Assembly: GCA_037200525.1 (NCBI GenBank)
Contig: JBBCGG010000001.1
Coordinates: 2,832,501 to 2,896,500, forward strand
Direction of reading: 5' to 3'
DNA: 64,000 nucleotides
DNA from: Methylocella sp.
GTDB taxonomy: Bacteria; Pseudomonadota; Alphaproteobacteria; Rhizobiales; Beijerinckiaceae
Below, in pieces: positions 48,781 to 57,121 of this stretch. The notes under the pieces are model-generated. The model saw only the letters and a program-made list of their open reading frames with translations, was not told the origin of the DNA and ran no database searches. Position 1 is the stretch's first letter. Each line of letters opens with the position of its first letter. Position numbers and translations under genes: made by a program.

Positions 48781-49880
48781 GGCTTGCTCTCTCCATCGAC
48801 CGGCGCGGCGAGAGGAAGAACACGATTAAGAAAATCTCGGATGGCGATGAGTTCCGAATTTGGGATTTTTGCCCTTCGGATGCCGTCTTCCTCGTAAGAT
48901 AGATTGTCATCATGGAGTCCGAGGTAGCCGTCTCCGTTGTTGGAGCCATAGCCGGAAACGTTGACCGTAAGAACGCCATCAACGAAGGACAGAACTTCCC
49001 CGCGCTTAAGCCCGTCAGTAATTTGTGTACGTTTTTCGGACGCGGTGGCGAACTCTGCGGGCGGCTGTGCGGCTGCGAGTTCCCAGCCAGCTTCACTAAG
49101 CGCCTCTCGCCAGTTCGCAGCGTCTTCAATTGCAGTATCCCGCTCGGTCTCGGCCTTCTCGGCGCGCTCGCGAAGTTCGTCGCGTAGCTTTTGCAACTGC
49201 GACACAACGAAAGCCGCATCTCGAAGCTTTCCGACAACCATCGCAATGTCATCGGGCTTCATGCCGCCATCACGAGCGCAACTCTCACAGAATGAAGCGT
49301 GACCTTGCAATGTCTCGACGAAATCGGTTTGCCCGCAGCTCTCCATCGCGGAGTCTGCGTCGGTGGGGCATGCGCGCTCGGCTGCAATGTTGATGTTGGC
49401 TGCGGTGAGCGCGGCTTGAATGGCCTCAGCGAACCGATCTCGTGCACGCTCGGTCGGGGCCGGGCTAACAAATTTCAGCGCGGCGTCCGTAGCCGCTTCG
49501 ACCGCATCGGGAGCCGCACGGGCGGCTGAGATGATGGCCTCGGCGGCTGTTAGCTTAGTGCGAGCAATCAACTCCTTATCGCGCAGGATCTCGTTGCGTA
49601 GCTTGAAGCCTAACAGGCTATCCCGCTCCACTTCCACAGCGGCTAGGCGCGTGTCTCGATCGGCGAGCTCTGTGTTGACATAAGCAAGTTGCTTCGCAAG
49701 GTCTTCAGATTTCTTGATCGCATCGGCTAGGCGTTGGCGGTGCTTCTTGACGGTCGCGCGCTTCGCAAGAAGCACTATCCGCTTGACCTTCTCCAGAAGC
49801 GAAGGCTCGCGTTTCAGCCCGGCGATCTCAGCTTCGTAGGCGCTGTCACTGCGCGTGGGGCCGGTGGTGCGTCGGGTCAT
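48777..49880 (-). CDS. Island protein with long coiled coil, unknown
   Basis: 367 residues. Residues ~12-105 are charged and helical (KKSEDLAKQLAYVNTELADRDTRLAAVEVERDSL), then a small possible metal site, CPTDADSAMESCGQ ... HASFCESCARDG (CxxC-like spacing), a second helical stretch (LQKLRDELRERAEKAETERDTAIEDA) and a beta-rich C-terminus with VNVSGYGSNNGDGYLGLHDD. No known family. ATGA overlaps at both ends. Confidence 0.65.
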   Translation of the reverse strand: MTRRTTGPTRSDSAYEAEIAGLKREPSLLEKVKRIVLLAKRATVKKHRQRLADAIKKSEDLAKQLAYVNTELADRDTRLAAVEVERDSLLGFKLRNEILRDKELIARTKLTAAEAIISAARAAPDAVEAATDAALKFVSPAPTERARDRFAEAIQAALTAANINIAAERACPTDADSAMESCGQTDFVETLQGHASFCESCARDGGMKPDDIAMVVGKLRDAAFVVSQLQKLRDELRERAEKAETERDTAIEDAANWREALSEAGWELAAAQPPAEFATASEKRTQITDGLKRGEVLSFVDGVLTVNVSGYGSNNGDGYLGLHDDNLSYEEDGIRRAKIPNSELIAIRDFLNRVLPLAAPVDGESKP

Positions 49881-50251
49881 GCGCGCAACCTCGCCTTTTC
49901 AGACGCATCGGTCCTCGCAAGCCACGCCTCGCGGCTGTCGCATAGGCGCTCGTCGAGCTGAGCCTCGGTCTCTGGATAGAGATGAAGGGCGTGTACCATG
50001 CGCTCGTACACGCCACGCCAAAATTGCGCTATGCGGTGGTCCGGGTGCTTGTAACCGATAATCTCGGCGGCGTGCATATAGTGCATGTACCAATGGTGCG
50101 GCAGTTCGTCGGAAGCCTCAATGAGTTGGTCGACAAACGGTGCGATATGCTTTTCCCAACCAAAGGCCGAATCCCATGACGCGGCTGGATAGCCGATGAC
50201 GATCGGTCCAGTGAAGGACCCGCCGCCGTCCTGAAGCGGGTCGGCCAACAC
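49877..50251 (-). CDS. Phage-type hypothetical protein
   Basis: 124 residues from a TTG at 50251; a later ATG is possible. HHWYMHYMHAAEIIGYKHPDHRIAQFWRGVYERMVHALHLYPETEAQLDERL is a well-conserved segment in alphaproteobacterial prophage regions, of unknown function. It begins right after the 53-residue gene upstream and overlaps the next gene by 4 bases. Confidence 0.7.
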   Translation of the reverse strand: MLADPLQDGGGSFTGPIVIGYPAASWDSAFGWEKHIAPFVDQLIEASDELPHHWYMHYMHAAEIIGYKHPDHRIAQFWRGVYERMVHALHLYPETEAQLDERLCDSREAWLARTDASEKARLRA

Positions 50252-50413
50252 TCAATGATCAATCGAGGAGAGCAAGATGCATCGACGGAACCATCGCACC
50301 ATCGGCTTGACGTTATGATATTTGGGGATCCCGTCTGGCGCTCGAATTGCCGTCATCAAGACGGTCTGCTGCATCATAGGTAGATCGTGCGTCCACGTTT
50401 GGGTGACAATCAT
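50252..50413 (-). CDS. Small conserved phage protein, 53 residues
   Basis: MIVTQTWTHDLPMMQQTVLM, TAIRAPDGIPKYHNVKPMVR, WFRRC. The DLPMMQQTVLMTAIRGPDGIPKYH-type sequence is recurrent in phage-like islands. The start overlaps the 17-residue frame upstream as ATGA and the stop abuts the next gene. Function unknown. Confidence 0.7.
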   Translation of the reverse strand: MIVTQTWTHDLPMMQQTVLMTAIRAPDGIPKYHNVKPMVRWFRRCILLSSIDH

Positions 50414-50463
50414 ATCCCTCGTTCCTTCCTCGCCTGATCTCGCGCTTGATTTAGCTCCGACAT
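50410..50463 (-). CDS. Possible 17-residue coupled peptide
   Basis: MSELNQARDQARKERGI, ending in TGA inside the start of the next gene (ATGA). Too short for certainty; it may be a remnant or a coupling leader. Charged and probably helical. Confidence 0.3.
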   Translation of the reverse strand: MSELNQARDQARKERGI

Positions 50464-50494
50464 TTCAGCATCCGAGCTTGATCCAAGGTGCAGG

Positions 50495-50596
50495 TCACGA
50501 TGTGACGCCGATGTGCCACAGATACCAGCTGACGCCGGCAAAGGCGGCCGCGATACTCTCCAGAAAATGCGTTGCGACCATTAGAAGAAACGTCAT
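50495..50596 (-). CDS. Possible small membrane protein, 33 residues
   Basis: MTFLLMVATHFLESIAAAFA, GVSWYLWHIG: one hydrophobic helix with AGAGGTCGTC before the ATG. It lies in the gap between ssb and the mini-gene chain. No family recognised. Confidence 0.35.
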   Translation of the reverse strand: MTFLLMVATHFLESIAAAFAGVSWYLWHIGVTS

Positions 50597-50668
50597 GACG
50601 ACCTCTTAATAGCTGATTGAAGACGGGCAGGCGGTTGTCGCTGTTGCGCTGCTGGACGGCGAGAGTCC

Positions 50669-51163
50669 TCAAAACGGAATGTCGTCGTCGATAATGTCGG
50701 CGGTGCGCGTCGGACGATCGCCCATGGCCATGCGCGGATCATCGTGCTGCTGCGCGGGCCGCGCCGGCCTGTCGCTGACCGTGCCATAGCTGTCGGCCGA
50801 CGGGCCGGTTCTTTCGCCCTTGTCCAGCAGCGCGAGCTGGCCGCCGAACTGCTCGAGCACGACCTCCGTGGTCCGGCGCTCGCCCCCATCCTTGTCGGTA
50901 TAGGATCGCGTGCGCAGCTTGCCCTCGACATAGGCCTGCGAGCCTTTCTTCAGATAGCTCTCGGCGACCTTGCCAAGATTCTCGTTGAAGATGACGATGT
51001 TGTGCCATTCCACGCGCTCTTTGCGCTCGCCGCTGACCTTGTCGCGCCAGGTGTCCGAGGTCGCTATCGAGAAGGTGACGACCGCGCCGCCGGCGTTGGT
51101 GCGCCGAACCTCGGGATCGCGACCAAGACGTCCGACGAGAATGACTTTGTTAACGCCGCTCAT
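50669..51163 (-). CDS. ssb: Single-stranded DNA-binding protein
   Basis: A 164-residue SSB with a full OB fold: VNKVILVGRLGRDPEVRRTNAGGAVVTFSIATSD, EWHNIVIF, YLKKGSQAYVEGKLRTRSY, and the acidic tail ending DDDIPF, which recruits replication and repair partners. It lies in the island operon, 4-base overlap with the gene upstream, so it is the element's own SSB rather than the housekeeping copy. Confidence 0.93.
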   Translation of the reverse strand: MSGVNKVILVGRLGRDPEVRRTNAGGAVVTFSIATSDTWRDKVSGERKERVEWHNIVIFNENLGKVAESYLKKGSQAYVEGKLRTRSYTDKDGGERRTTEVVLEQFGGQLALLDKGERTGPSADSYGTVSDRPARPAQQHDDPRMAMGDRPTRTADIIDDDIPF

Positions 51164-51392
51164 GAGTTCTCCGTCAGGAGTTGTTCGCGCTTGGCGGTTT
51201 CGAAAGCTTCGATCGCCGTGATCTGATCGGCGAGCAGCTCGCGCTCGGGTTTGAGCTTGGCGCGGTCTTCAATGGCGAGGGCGACGCGCGAACCCCAAGA
51301 TGAGCGTTGCAGATCATCCGATCGAGGCATCCGATGCGCCATTCGATACGCGCCAAGCGGGATTTGAGTTTGTCGAGATGAGGCGACATCAT
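51160..51392 (-). pseudogene. Small helical gene between parB-like and ssb, frameshifted
   Basis: From ATG 51392 (ATGA overlap with the parB-like stop) the frame reads MSPHLDKLKSRLARIEWRIG, CLDRMICNAHLG; the neighbouring frame then gives SRVALAIEDRAKLKPERELL, ADQITAIEAFETAKREQ and ends at 51160 with an ATGA overlap with ssb. The span is 233 bases, not a multiple of three. A one-base change near 51290 would join both halves into about 77 residues. Confidence 0.6.
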
Positions 51393-52491
51393 GCGGCCTC
51401 ATCGACCTGCTCGCGCAAAGCGATTCCGAGATAGTGGACGCCGGTTTTGATGCGCTTTTTCTCATAGCCAAGCGCAAGAATGGCGGCGCTAAATGCGGTG
51501 ATGCTTAGCTCGGGAAGGCCGCGCCCGGCGGCGAAGTTCAAATAGGCCTGATGCAGGACGGAGGCTTTGGTTTGCGGCCGTTCGACGCCTGTGCTGCAAT
51601 CCATCACCTCTTCGAGGAAGAAATGTACGGCAGTTTTGTGCGAGGGGATCGCATGGCTGCCCGATGCCTCCTCCGCCGCCTCGTCCTCATCGGCGTCGAT
51701 CGCCTCGACCATGGCCTGCGCGAGTGGCCGTTCGTCCTGTTCTTGACGCGGGAGCTCGAGCGACGTCGCCGGCGTTTCGGCCCAGGCGGCGAGCGGCGCC
51801 GGCAACCATTTCTTTTTCGTCGCGTCGGCCGCGACATAGTCGGCGATGGCGCCTTTCTTGTCGGCGCGATTGATCGCCGGCGTGCCGATCGCGTCGACGA
51901 CGGCGAGGGCGGCGCCTTTTGTCGCCGCGTCGAAATAGGCCTTGCGATCGAACGCTTGATCGAGCTGGGCAGCTAACGGGGCGCCGCGCATAGAAAGCGC
52001 TGCGGCGAGGGGCGTCAGATCGGATAGCGGGACTTCGCCCCGCAGAGAATCGCCGACAATCCTGATCGAGCGCGCGACGAATTCCGTAAAAGCGACCGAG
52101 AGATCGACCAGCGGCGCATTGGCGCAAATCGCCAGCGCCTCGTTAAATCTTAGCCGCCCTATTCTCTTAAGGAGCTCCGACCTGGCCTCGAAGGATTGAT
52201 TACTTGTGATCGACAGGCCGACGCAGCCATAGGCTTGGCCGTAATCTGTTCCGAGTTTGGCGACGGCGACCATCAGGGCGAGATCGGGGCGCGAGCGAAT
52301 GCATTCGGAAAAGGAATTCTCGACGGCTTCGTCGATGACGGCGCGGACGGCCTTTGAGGTTTTGTCGGGCGCGGCCACCGACAGGGGCGACAACTCGGCC
52401 GCCGCGCCCTTCTCCACGCTCCTTGGTGCGGGGGGCGCGGAATCACGAACTGACAGACCGTCGCTGCGAGTTGCAGGACTAGGCTCAGGAC

Positions 52492-52935
52492 TCATTGATT
52501 GAGATAGAAGAGGACGGCGGCTGCGATGCAGATGGCGGAGAAGAAGGTGTGGGCGCATCGATCATAGCGGGTTGCGATGCGCCGCCAGTCCTTGAGCTTG
52601 GCGAACATGTTCTCGATTTTGTGACGCTGGCGGTAGAGCGTCTTGTCATAGGCAATGGGAAGCTTGCGGCTTCTGGTTGGCGGGATGCAGGGCTCGACGC
52701 CCCTGGCCTTCAGCGCGGCGCGGAACCAGTTGCTGTCGTAGCCCCTGTCGGCGATCAACATTGAAGCGGGCGGTAAAGCCTTGAGCATCAGCCGCGCGCC
52801 CTTGTGGTCGCTCATCTGGCCCTCCGAGAGCAACATGACGAGGGGCTTGCCGGCGCCGTCGCAAACGACGTGGAGCTTCGAGTTCAGTCCGCCTTTCGTG
52901 CGCCCGATACGGCGGGGAAGAGCCCCTTTTTGAGC
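52492..52935 (-). CDS. IS5-family transposase, second frame
   Basis: Second half of the transposase: RRIGRTKGGLNSKLHVVCDG, MLIADRGYDSNWFRAAL (second aspartate) and RQRHKIENMFAKLKDWRRIATRYDR (glutamate). The start given is where homology begins; an open frame reaches 53115. Produced as a fusion by frameshifting. Confidence 0.85.
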   Translation of the reverse strand, partial: AQKGALPRRIGRTKGGLNSKLHVVCDGAGKPLVMLLSEGQMSDHKGARLMLKALPPASMLIADRGYDSNWFRAALKARGVEPCIPPTRSRKLPIAYDKTLYRQRHKIENMFAKLKDWRRIATRYDRCAHTFFSAICIAAAVLFYLNQ

Positions 52936-53252
52936 AGGCTCGCCGCTGTGCGATGCGCCTTCAGATGCGTGGCGTCGATCATGATGCGCTCGGGCTTTGG
53001 ACCTTCGCCAGCGAGCGCGGCGAATATGCGGTCGAAGACGCCGAGCCGGCTCCAGCGGATGAAGCGATTGTAAAGCGTCTTGTGCGGCCCGTAATCCTTG
53101 GGCGCATCTTTCCATTGCAGGCCGTTGCGGATCACATAGACGATTCCGCTGACCACCCGACGGTCGTCAACCCGCGGAACGCCATGCGACAGAGGAAAAT
53201 GCGGCGCAAGCCGCGCCATCTGCCGCTCGCCCAACAAAAACAAATCACTCAT
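52884..53252 (-). CDS. IS5-family transposase, first frame
   Basis: 122 residues: MSDLFLLGERQMARLAPHFP, DDRRVVSGIVYVIRNGLQWKDAP, YNRFIRWSRLGVFDRIF and the first catalytic aspartate in IMIDATHLKAHRTA. The frame ends shortly after an A5G4 run (52923-52931 as C4T5 on the plus strand), a likely -1 slip site. Confidence 0.9.
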   Translation of the reverse strand: MSDLFLLGERQMARLAPHFPLSHGVPRVDDRRVVSGIVYVIRNGLQWKDAPKDYGPHKTLYNRFIRWSRLGVFDRIFAALAGEGPKPERIMIDATHLKAHRTAASLLKKGLFPAVSGARKAD

Positions 53253-54466
53253 CCCAGCCTCCCCATGCGGAGACCAGGAATCACATCTCAGGCAAATTTA
53301 ATAGGTCCTGAGCCTAGCCTCGAAACCCCTGCCGAACATTGGGGTTCCATCGAGCTCGAGGTCAGCGACGAGGCCGAGCGTGGCGCGTTGGGATTGGGGG
53401 ATAGAGCGGAGCAGGGCGCGAGTTTCAATGCCATCCCTCTCTGCCCATAATTCATTAATCCGAGCATGGTTGGGTCCATGGGCGGCGATGACTGCGTTTT
53501 CTTCATCCTCGATCGCTTCGAGCCGTTGCTCCTCGGCCGGCAGGAAGTCCACCTCATAGTCTTCGACGAGATAACCGCCGTCGGGCTGATCGCCGCCGGC
53601 GACGACAAAGCCCCAGCCCTCTTTTTCCGCGATTGCCTCCGCCGCGGCCAAAAGCTTCTCGCGCGCGAGGCGCTTCAACAGCGTGCCGTCGCGGAAAATG
53701 ATTTCTTCCTCGAAAAGGTTTTCCTCGATCCGGCCGCCGGCGGCGATATAGGCGTCGGCGCCAACATAGACCGCTTCCTTCGATTGGCCCGGCAACGCGT
53801 CGGAACGCAGCTTTTGCCGGATCTGATGTGGATAGTGACCGCCTGTGCTGAGCTGGTCGAAGACGGCCTCTTGCGCCGCGTGCGCATCGCCGGCGGTATA
53901 AGCCTGCGCCACGTCGGCGTTGATCTTGCCTTCCCGCCAGGCGGTCAAAATCTTGGGCGACAAGCGTCCCAGCGCCAGGCGCTGGCGGACGTGACGGAGA
54001 CCGAGGCCAAAATCTCGCGCAATGCGCTCTTCGTCGAAGCCGGCGCGAGCCATGGCCACGAATGCCTCATATTCCTCGACCGGGTGCAGCGGCCGGCGCA
54101 TTGTATTCGCGGCCAGCGCGATCTCGCGAAGAGAAGGCTCGTCGGCGGCAAACACCTCGACGTCAACGGCATAGTGCGCTGCGCCGCCATTCTGGTCGGC
54201 GAGCAGCTGCATCGCGCGCCAGCGGCGTTGCCCGTCGAGAACGACGTAAAAATCGCCGACCCAATTGGCGGGACGACTCGGATGGTCCGTGGTCATTACG
54301 AGGAGCGGCTGCAATTGTCCGCTCGCCAGCAACGAGGCGGCGAGCCCGTCGATGTCCTCGCGATCATCGAAGAAGCGGGGGTTTAGTTCGCTAACGCCGA
54401 CAATCGCCTGCAGCGAAACGGTCAATGACTGGCGACCGTTATTTTGTGAGCTTTGGAGGGCGGCGG

Positions 54467-54703
54467 TCATTCTGCGGCCTCGTTCAGCAACAGGTCGGCG
54501 GCGCGCATGATCATGCGATAGGCGGTGCGGGGCGCACCGTTCAGGACGGCGATTTTGGCGCGGCTGAAATGCGGCAGCGTCTTCATCGCGACTCCCTTGT
54601 CCCGCGGCGCGCCTTCTGCCGCTTCCGTGACCAGAAGGTCGATAAATTCATTGCAATCGTCCTCAGTGACGGATTGCGGCGTAGGGCTGATCGAAGGGCT
54701 CAT
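54467..54703 (-). CDS. Small island protein, unknown
   Basis: 78 residues: TEDDCNEFIDLLVTEAAEG ... FSRAKIAVLNGAPRTAYRMIMRAADLLLNEAAE, mostly helical. It overlaps the parB-like start by 4 bases (ATGA) and heads this part of the operon. No family recognised. Confidence 0.6.
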   Translation of the reverse strand: MSPSISPTPQSVTEDDCNEFIDLLVTEAAEGAPRDKGVAMKTLPHFSRAKIAVLNGAPRTAYRMIMRAADLLLNEAAE

Positions 54704-54786
54704 AACGGCCTGTCCTCCTCAACGGCGGGTTGACGCGGATCTATTGGCGAATTCCCATCGCTGGGCATTCCGCGAATCATGAAAGT

Positions 54787-54816
54787 GGCCCGATCCGCCA
54801 GCACGCGGATCGGGCC
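54787..54816. other. Perfect 12-base inverted repeat
   Basis: GGCCCGATCCGC, six-base loop CAGCAC, GCGGATCGGGCC. It lies between the leftward gene at 54703 and the rightward membrane gene at 54871. No U run. It could be an operator, a transcript-end hairpin or a partition-type site. Confidence 0.6.
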
Positions 54817-54870
54817 TCGCAACCACCAACCACCAACCGATTGGAGATCACGAATGGAAAGGGTTGAACA

Positions 54871-55485
54871 ATGGGCAACAAACAAGACTGGGCAGACGCC
54901 CACGCCTCCGACAAAGCCGCTACAGAAGGAGTGGCCCCGGACGCGTCCAGCGGCTCCTCCGCCACAGCCGAAGCCGGCTCCGAAGCCGACGTCGTCACGC
55001 TGAACACGGAAGCCGCAGATCTCGAATTTTATCTCGCGGTAGACGTGCATTATCATCGCGCGAGGCAGGCCTGGTTTACCGGCCTGCATCGTTGGACGAT
55101 GTTCTTTACAATCCTGCTTGGAACTGCCGCGGCCGGAGAAGTGTTCGTGGCTTGGCTTTCTGGACTTTTGATCGCGGCTTTCGGAGCCGCAGATCTCTGC
55201 TTCGATTTTAGCGGACGGGCGGCGCTGCATTCCGATCTGGCGCGAGGGTATATCGCCCTTGCGCGAGAGCTCGCCGCGGGAAAGGACGATCCGGATAGGC
55301 GCAGCGCTGTATTGGAATCTTGGATCGAGATGAGCGGCGACGCGCCGCCAGTCTATCGTGCAGCCAGAGATATGGCGCACAACCTCGCCATTCAATCGCT
55401 CGGCCGGGACGCCGGCGCGAGAGCAATTCTTTCGTTCCGCAAGCGCATTCTGGCGCATGTCTGGCGCTTTGAGGGAGCGGCGTAA
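54871..55485 (+). CDS. Two-helix membrane protein, SLATT-like layout
   Basis: 204 residues, the only rightward gene in the middle of the island. An Ala/Glu-rich disordered N-terminus (1-45) leads into AADLEFYLAVDVHYHRARQAWFTGLH, two adjacent membrane helices (WTMFFTILLGTAAAGEVFVAW; LSGLLIAAFGAADLCF), then a long helical cytosolic tail (LARGYIALARELAAGKDD ... LESWIEMSGDAPPVYRAARDMAHNLAI). That plan resembles the SLATT family of two-helix effectors found with defence nucleotidyltransferases; none is next to it here. GAAAGGG precedes the ATG. The family call is tentative. Confidence 0.6.
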   Translation: MGNKQDWADAHASDKAATEGVAPDASSGSSATAEAGSEADVVTLNTEAADLEFYLAVDVHYHRARQAWFTGLHRWTMFFTILLGTAAAGEVFVAWLSGLLIAAFGAADLCFDFSGRAALHSDLARGYIALARELAAGKDDPDRRSAVLESWIEMSGDAPPVYRAARDMAHNLAIQSLGRDAGARAILSFRKRILAHVWRFEGAA

Positions 55486-55493
55486 AATAGTCA

Positions 55494-55541
55494 TCAAGCC
55501 ACCTCTCTGAACGAGCCGACGAAATATTCGTCAAGCGTCAT
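55494..55541 (-). CDS. Possible 15-residue coupled peptide
   Basis: MTLDEYFVGSFREVA, whose ATG overlaps the stop of the gene upstream as ATGA. Length is at the limit of belief; it may be what is left of a longer gene cut by the arrival of the rightward membrane gene. Confidence 0.25.
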   Translation of the reverse strand: MTLDEYFVGSFREVA

Positions 55542-55897
55542 GGCTGGCTCCAAAATGGTGCGATGAGGATTGGATCGATTTGAGAAAAGACCCGGCCCGC
55601 GCTGGGGGAAAACACGCGGGCCGGGCTCTGCTGCAAGGAGCTTTGCTCCGGCGCGGAGGGGCATGAAATGGAATGCATTGCATCGCTGACAATGCGCGGG
55701 GCGACGATGCCGAACATTGCAAGAGCAAGTAGGCAGGCGGTCGCGACGACGGCGTAAATAACTATCAGCGCTGCTTCGATCACCGCGTTAGGTTTCGGGT
55801 CGTCCGGCTTGCGGCGACAGGCCTCGATCCGACTGTCTTCGTCGATCTGGGAGCCGATTGGACTTTGCGGCGGATCATAGAGTAGGCCGCCCATCAC
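55538..55897 (-). CDS. Island membrane protein, one helix, unknown
   Basis: 119 residues with a single hydrophobic helix (AALIVIYAVVATACLLALAMFG, residues ~41-63) between a charged N-terminus (IEACRRKPDDPKP) and a Ser/Pro-rich tail. ATGA overlap with the gene upstream. No family recognised. Confidence 0.5.
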   Translation of the reverse strand: MMGGLLYDPPQSPIGSQIDEDSRIEACRRKPDDPKPNAVIEAALIVIYAVVATACLLALAMFGIVAPRIVSDAMHSISCPSAPEQSSLQQSPARVFSPSAGRVFSQIDPILIAPFWSQP

Positions 55898-56175
55898 GCG
55901 GCCTCGCCGAAGACGACGCCGGGAACATCGCCCATGGCGCGCCGGCGAATAAGCTCGACGGCGAGGGCCGCCTCGTCGAAGCGCATGATAAGGCGCGAGG
56001 GAATGCCGGCGGCGAGATAGGCGAAAACCCGGCGCTCAAAGAGATCGAGCTCATGCCGCGACAGGTTTTCGATGGCGCCGTGCATGACCGCGATTGTCTG
56101 TTCGTCGGCGACGGCGCTGGCGTGAATCGGCGGCTGAAGGGTTTGGGTTTGTTGGGTTGCCATCCGGCGCTCCAT
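55894..56175 (-). CDS. Island protein, first gene of the leftward operon
   Basis: 93 residues from 56175; ATG at 56163 behind GGAG is the better start (MATQQTQTLQPP, 89 residues). A helical body: VADEQTIAVMHGAIENLSRHELDLFERRVFAYLAAG, then RFDEAALAVELIRRRAMG. No recognised family. It is the first gene after the operator-like region at 56190-56220, so its promoter likely drives the whole leftward chain. Confidence 0.55.
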   Translation of the reverse strand: MERRMATQQTQTLQPPIHASAVADEQTIAVMHGAIENLSRHELDLFERRVFAYLAAGIPSRLIMRFDEAALAVELIRRRAMGDVPGVVFGEAA

Positions 56176-56190
56176 CGGGTTGATGGATAA

Positions 56191-56220
56191 GTGCTACGCT
56201 ACATGTAACAAGCAAGTCAA
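56191..56220 (-). promoter_or_regulatory. Putative promoter/operator of the leftward island operon
   Basis: TTGACT (complement of 56215-56220) and TAGCAC (complement of 56191-56196) with an 18-base spacer. Inside lies TGCTACGCTACATGTAAC (56192-56209), which shares TGCTACG and GTAAC at the same spacing with 57573-57590. Likely site for one of the two HTH regulators to the right. Confidence 0.45.
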
Positions 56221-56329
56221 GCGTGATGGTGCGCCGGGTGTAACATTCTTGTCTGCCTTCGTCCTTTCCTACGCACGCGGATAGGAGTCCGTTGTCTGAC
56301 TCCTGTCCGTTGAATTGGAGAAGTTTTCG

Positions 56330-56647
56330 TTAATTCGAAGGGCCTTGGGGCGTTGGTTGCGCCAATAAAAGTATCGTGTCGATAGCAGACTTGAGCGCCA
56401 GAAATGCTGGGATATTGCCCCGGAGATAGGCGACAACGGCATGATCGGTATGGGCCGAACCGTCCGGACGGGTGGAAATTTGTCGCTGCGCAGTGAGCGT
56501 TATCATTCCGATCCCGTTAACATGACCCAGAAACGGAACGATGTCGAAATAAATGAAGGGGGCATTGGCGCTTGCAATGCCAGAAATTCCTCCCACCACG
56601 CTAGGGATAGCCTCTGTGATCGGGGGAGTCTTGGTTTCATCGGCCAT
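56330..56647 (-). CDS. Conserved hypothetical protein
   Basis: 105 residues; ATG at 56647 follows AAGGAAG (an open frame extends to 56836). SANAPFIYFDIVPFLGHVNGIGMITLTAQRQI and RPDGSAHTDHAVVAYLRGNIPAFLALKSAID match a family of small beta-rich proteins frequent in alphaproteobacteria, of unknown role. Transcribed leftwards, outside the tightly chained operon. Confidence 0.65.
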   Translation of the reverse strand: MADETKTPPITEAIPSVVGGISGIASANAPFIYFDIVPFLGHVNGIGMITLTAQRQISTRPDGSAHTDHAVVAYLRGNIPAFLALKSAIDTILLLAQPTPQGPSN

Positions 56648-57121
56648 GACGGTCTTCCTTGGCAATGGGAGCCGGGCGGGCGTGCGAGGCTGGGAGGGCC
56701 AACCTGTAGCTATAGTCGCTTCCAAAACCCCAGTTCGGCCCTCCCCTGAAACAGCATCGCTGCCTGCGGCACTGCGCGCAATCGGTAAGGGTGGTATCAC
56801 ATGAATTTGCTTCGAAGATCCGTAGGTCTGGGGCAAGGGCTCCGATGTCTATTTTTGCGAGATTGCAAAACGCTTCAGCACCCCGACAAAACTGGTGCTT
56901 TGAGGGTGGTCCAACCAGATTCCTAGCGCTGTTGCACCCGTCAACGAAGTAGCGCTCCGGCGGCGTTCCATCGTTTCAAGGGTAGCGACATGTTTGGGGC
57001 GCGCTTGCCTCTCTGCTGCTTGTTAATTCGCTTTTCTTTCGTCTTTTCGAGCGTTCGAGCTTTACGGCGAAGCTAGAGGCTTAATTATGCTCGGTTAGAC
57101 CCTCGCCGTAGCCTTAAAAGC
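56648..57121. other. 474-base gap
   Basis: No gene that can be supported. Composition is mixed, with a T-rich stretch near 57025-57045. It may carry the promoter for the 105-residue gene and the terminator of the repressor-like gene. Confidence 0.4.

Larger units (their letters stand above)
52482..53314 (-). mobile_element. IS5-family insertion sequence, 833 bp (IS427-like)
   Basis: Perfect 10-base inverted ends (GGCTCAGGAC / GTCCTGAGCC) and a TA duplication at 52480-52481 and 53315-53316. Two overlapping transposase frames. Different element from the IS5-family insertion at 34445. Confidence 0.9.
51389..54470 (-). pseudogene. ParB-like nuclease/partition-family protein, split by an IS5-family element
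   Basis: Removing the IS (52482-53314) and one TA copy joins 54470-53315 to 52479-51389 in one frame of 748 codons. The N-terminus has the ParB/Srx domain (NPRFFDDREDIDGLAASLLASGQLQPLLV, DGQRRWRAMQLL) and a helix-turn-helix (FGLGLRHVRQRLALGRLSPKIL); the middle is acidic; the C-terminal part has KTSKAVRAVIDEAVENSF and a helical region ending ALGYEKKRIKTGVHYLGIALREQ. Large proteins of this type accompany ssb on plasmids and integrated elements of the order. The left piece alone may still make a 390-residue protein with an altered end (RLRTY). Confidence 0.85.

Noticed and set aside
54700-55497. 265-codon frame on the minus strand opposite the two-helix membrane gene
   Set aside because: Arg/Cys-rich, no family, no ribosome site; the plus-strand frame has membrane helices and a ribosome site.
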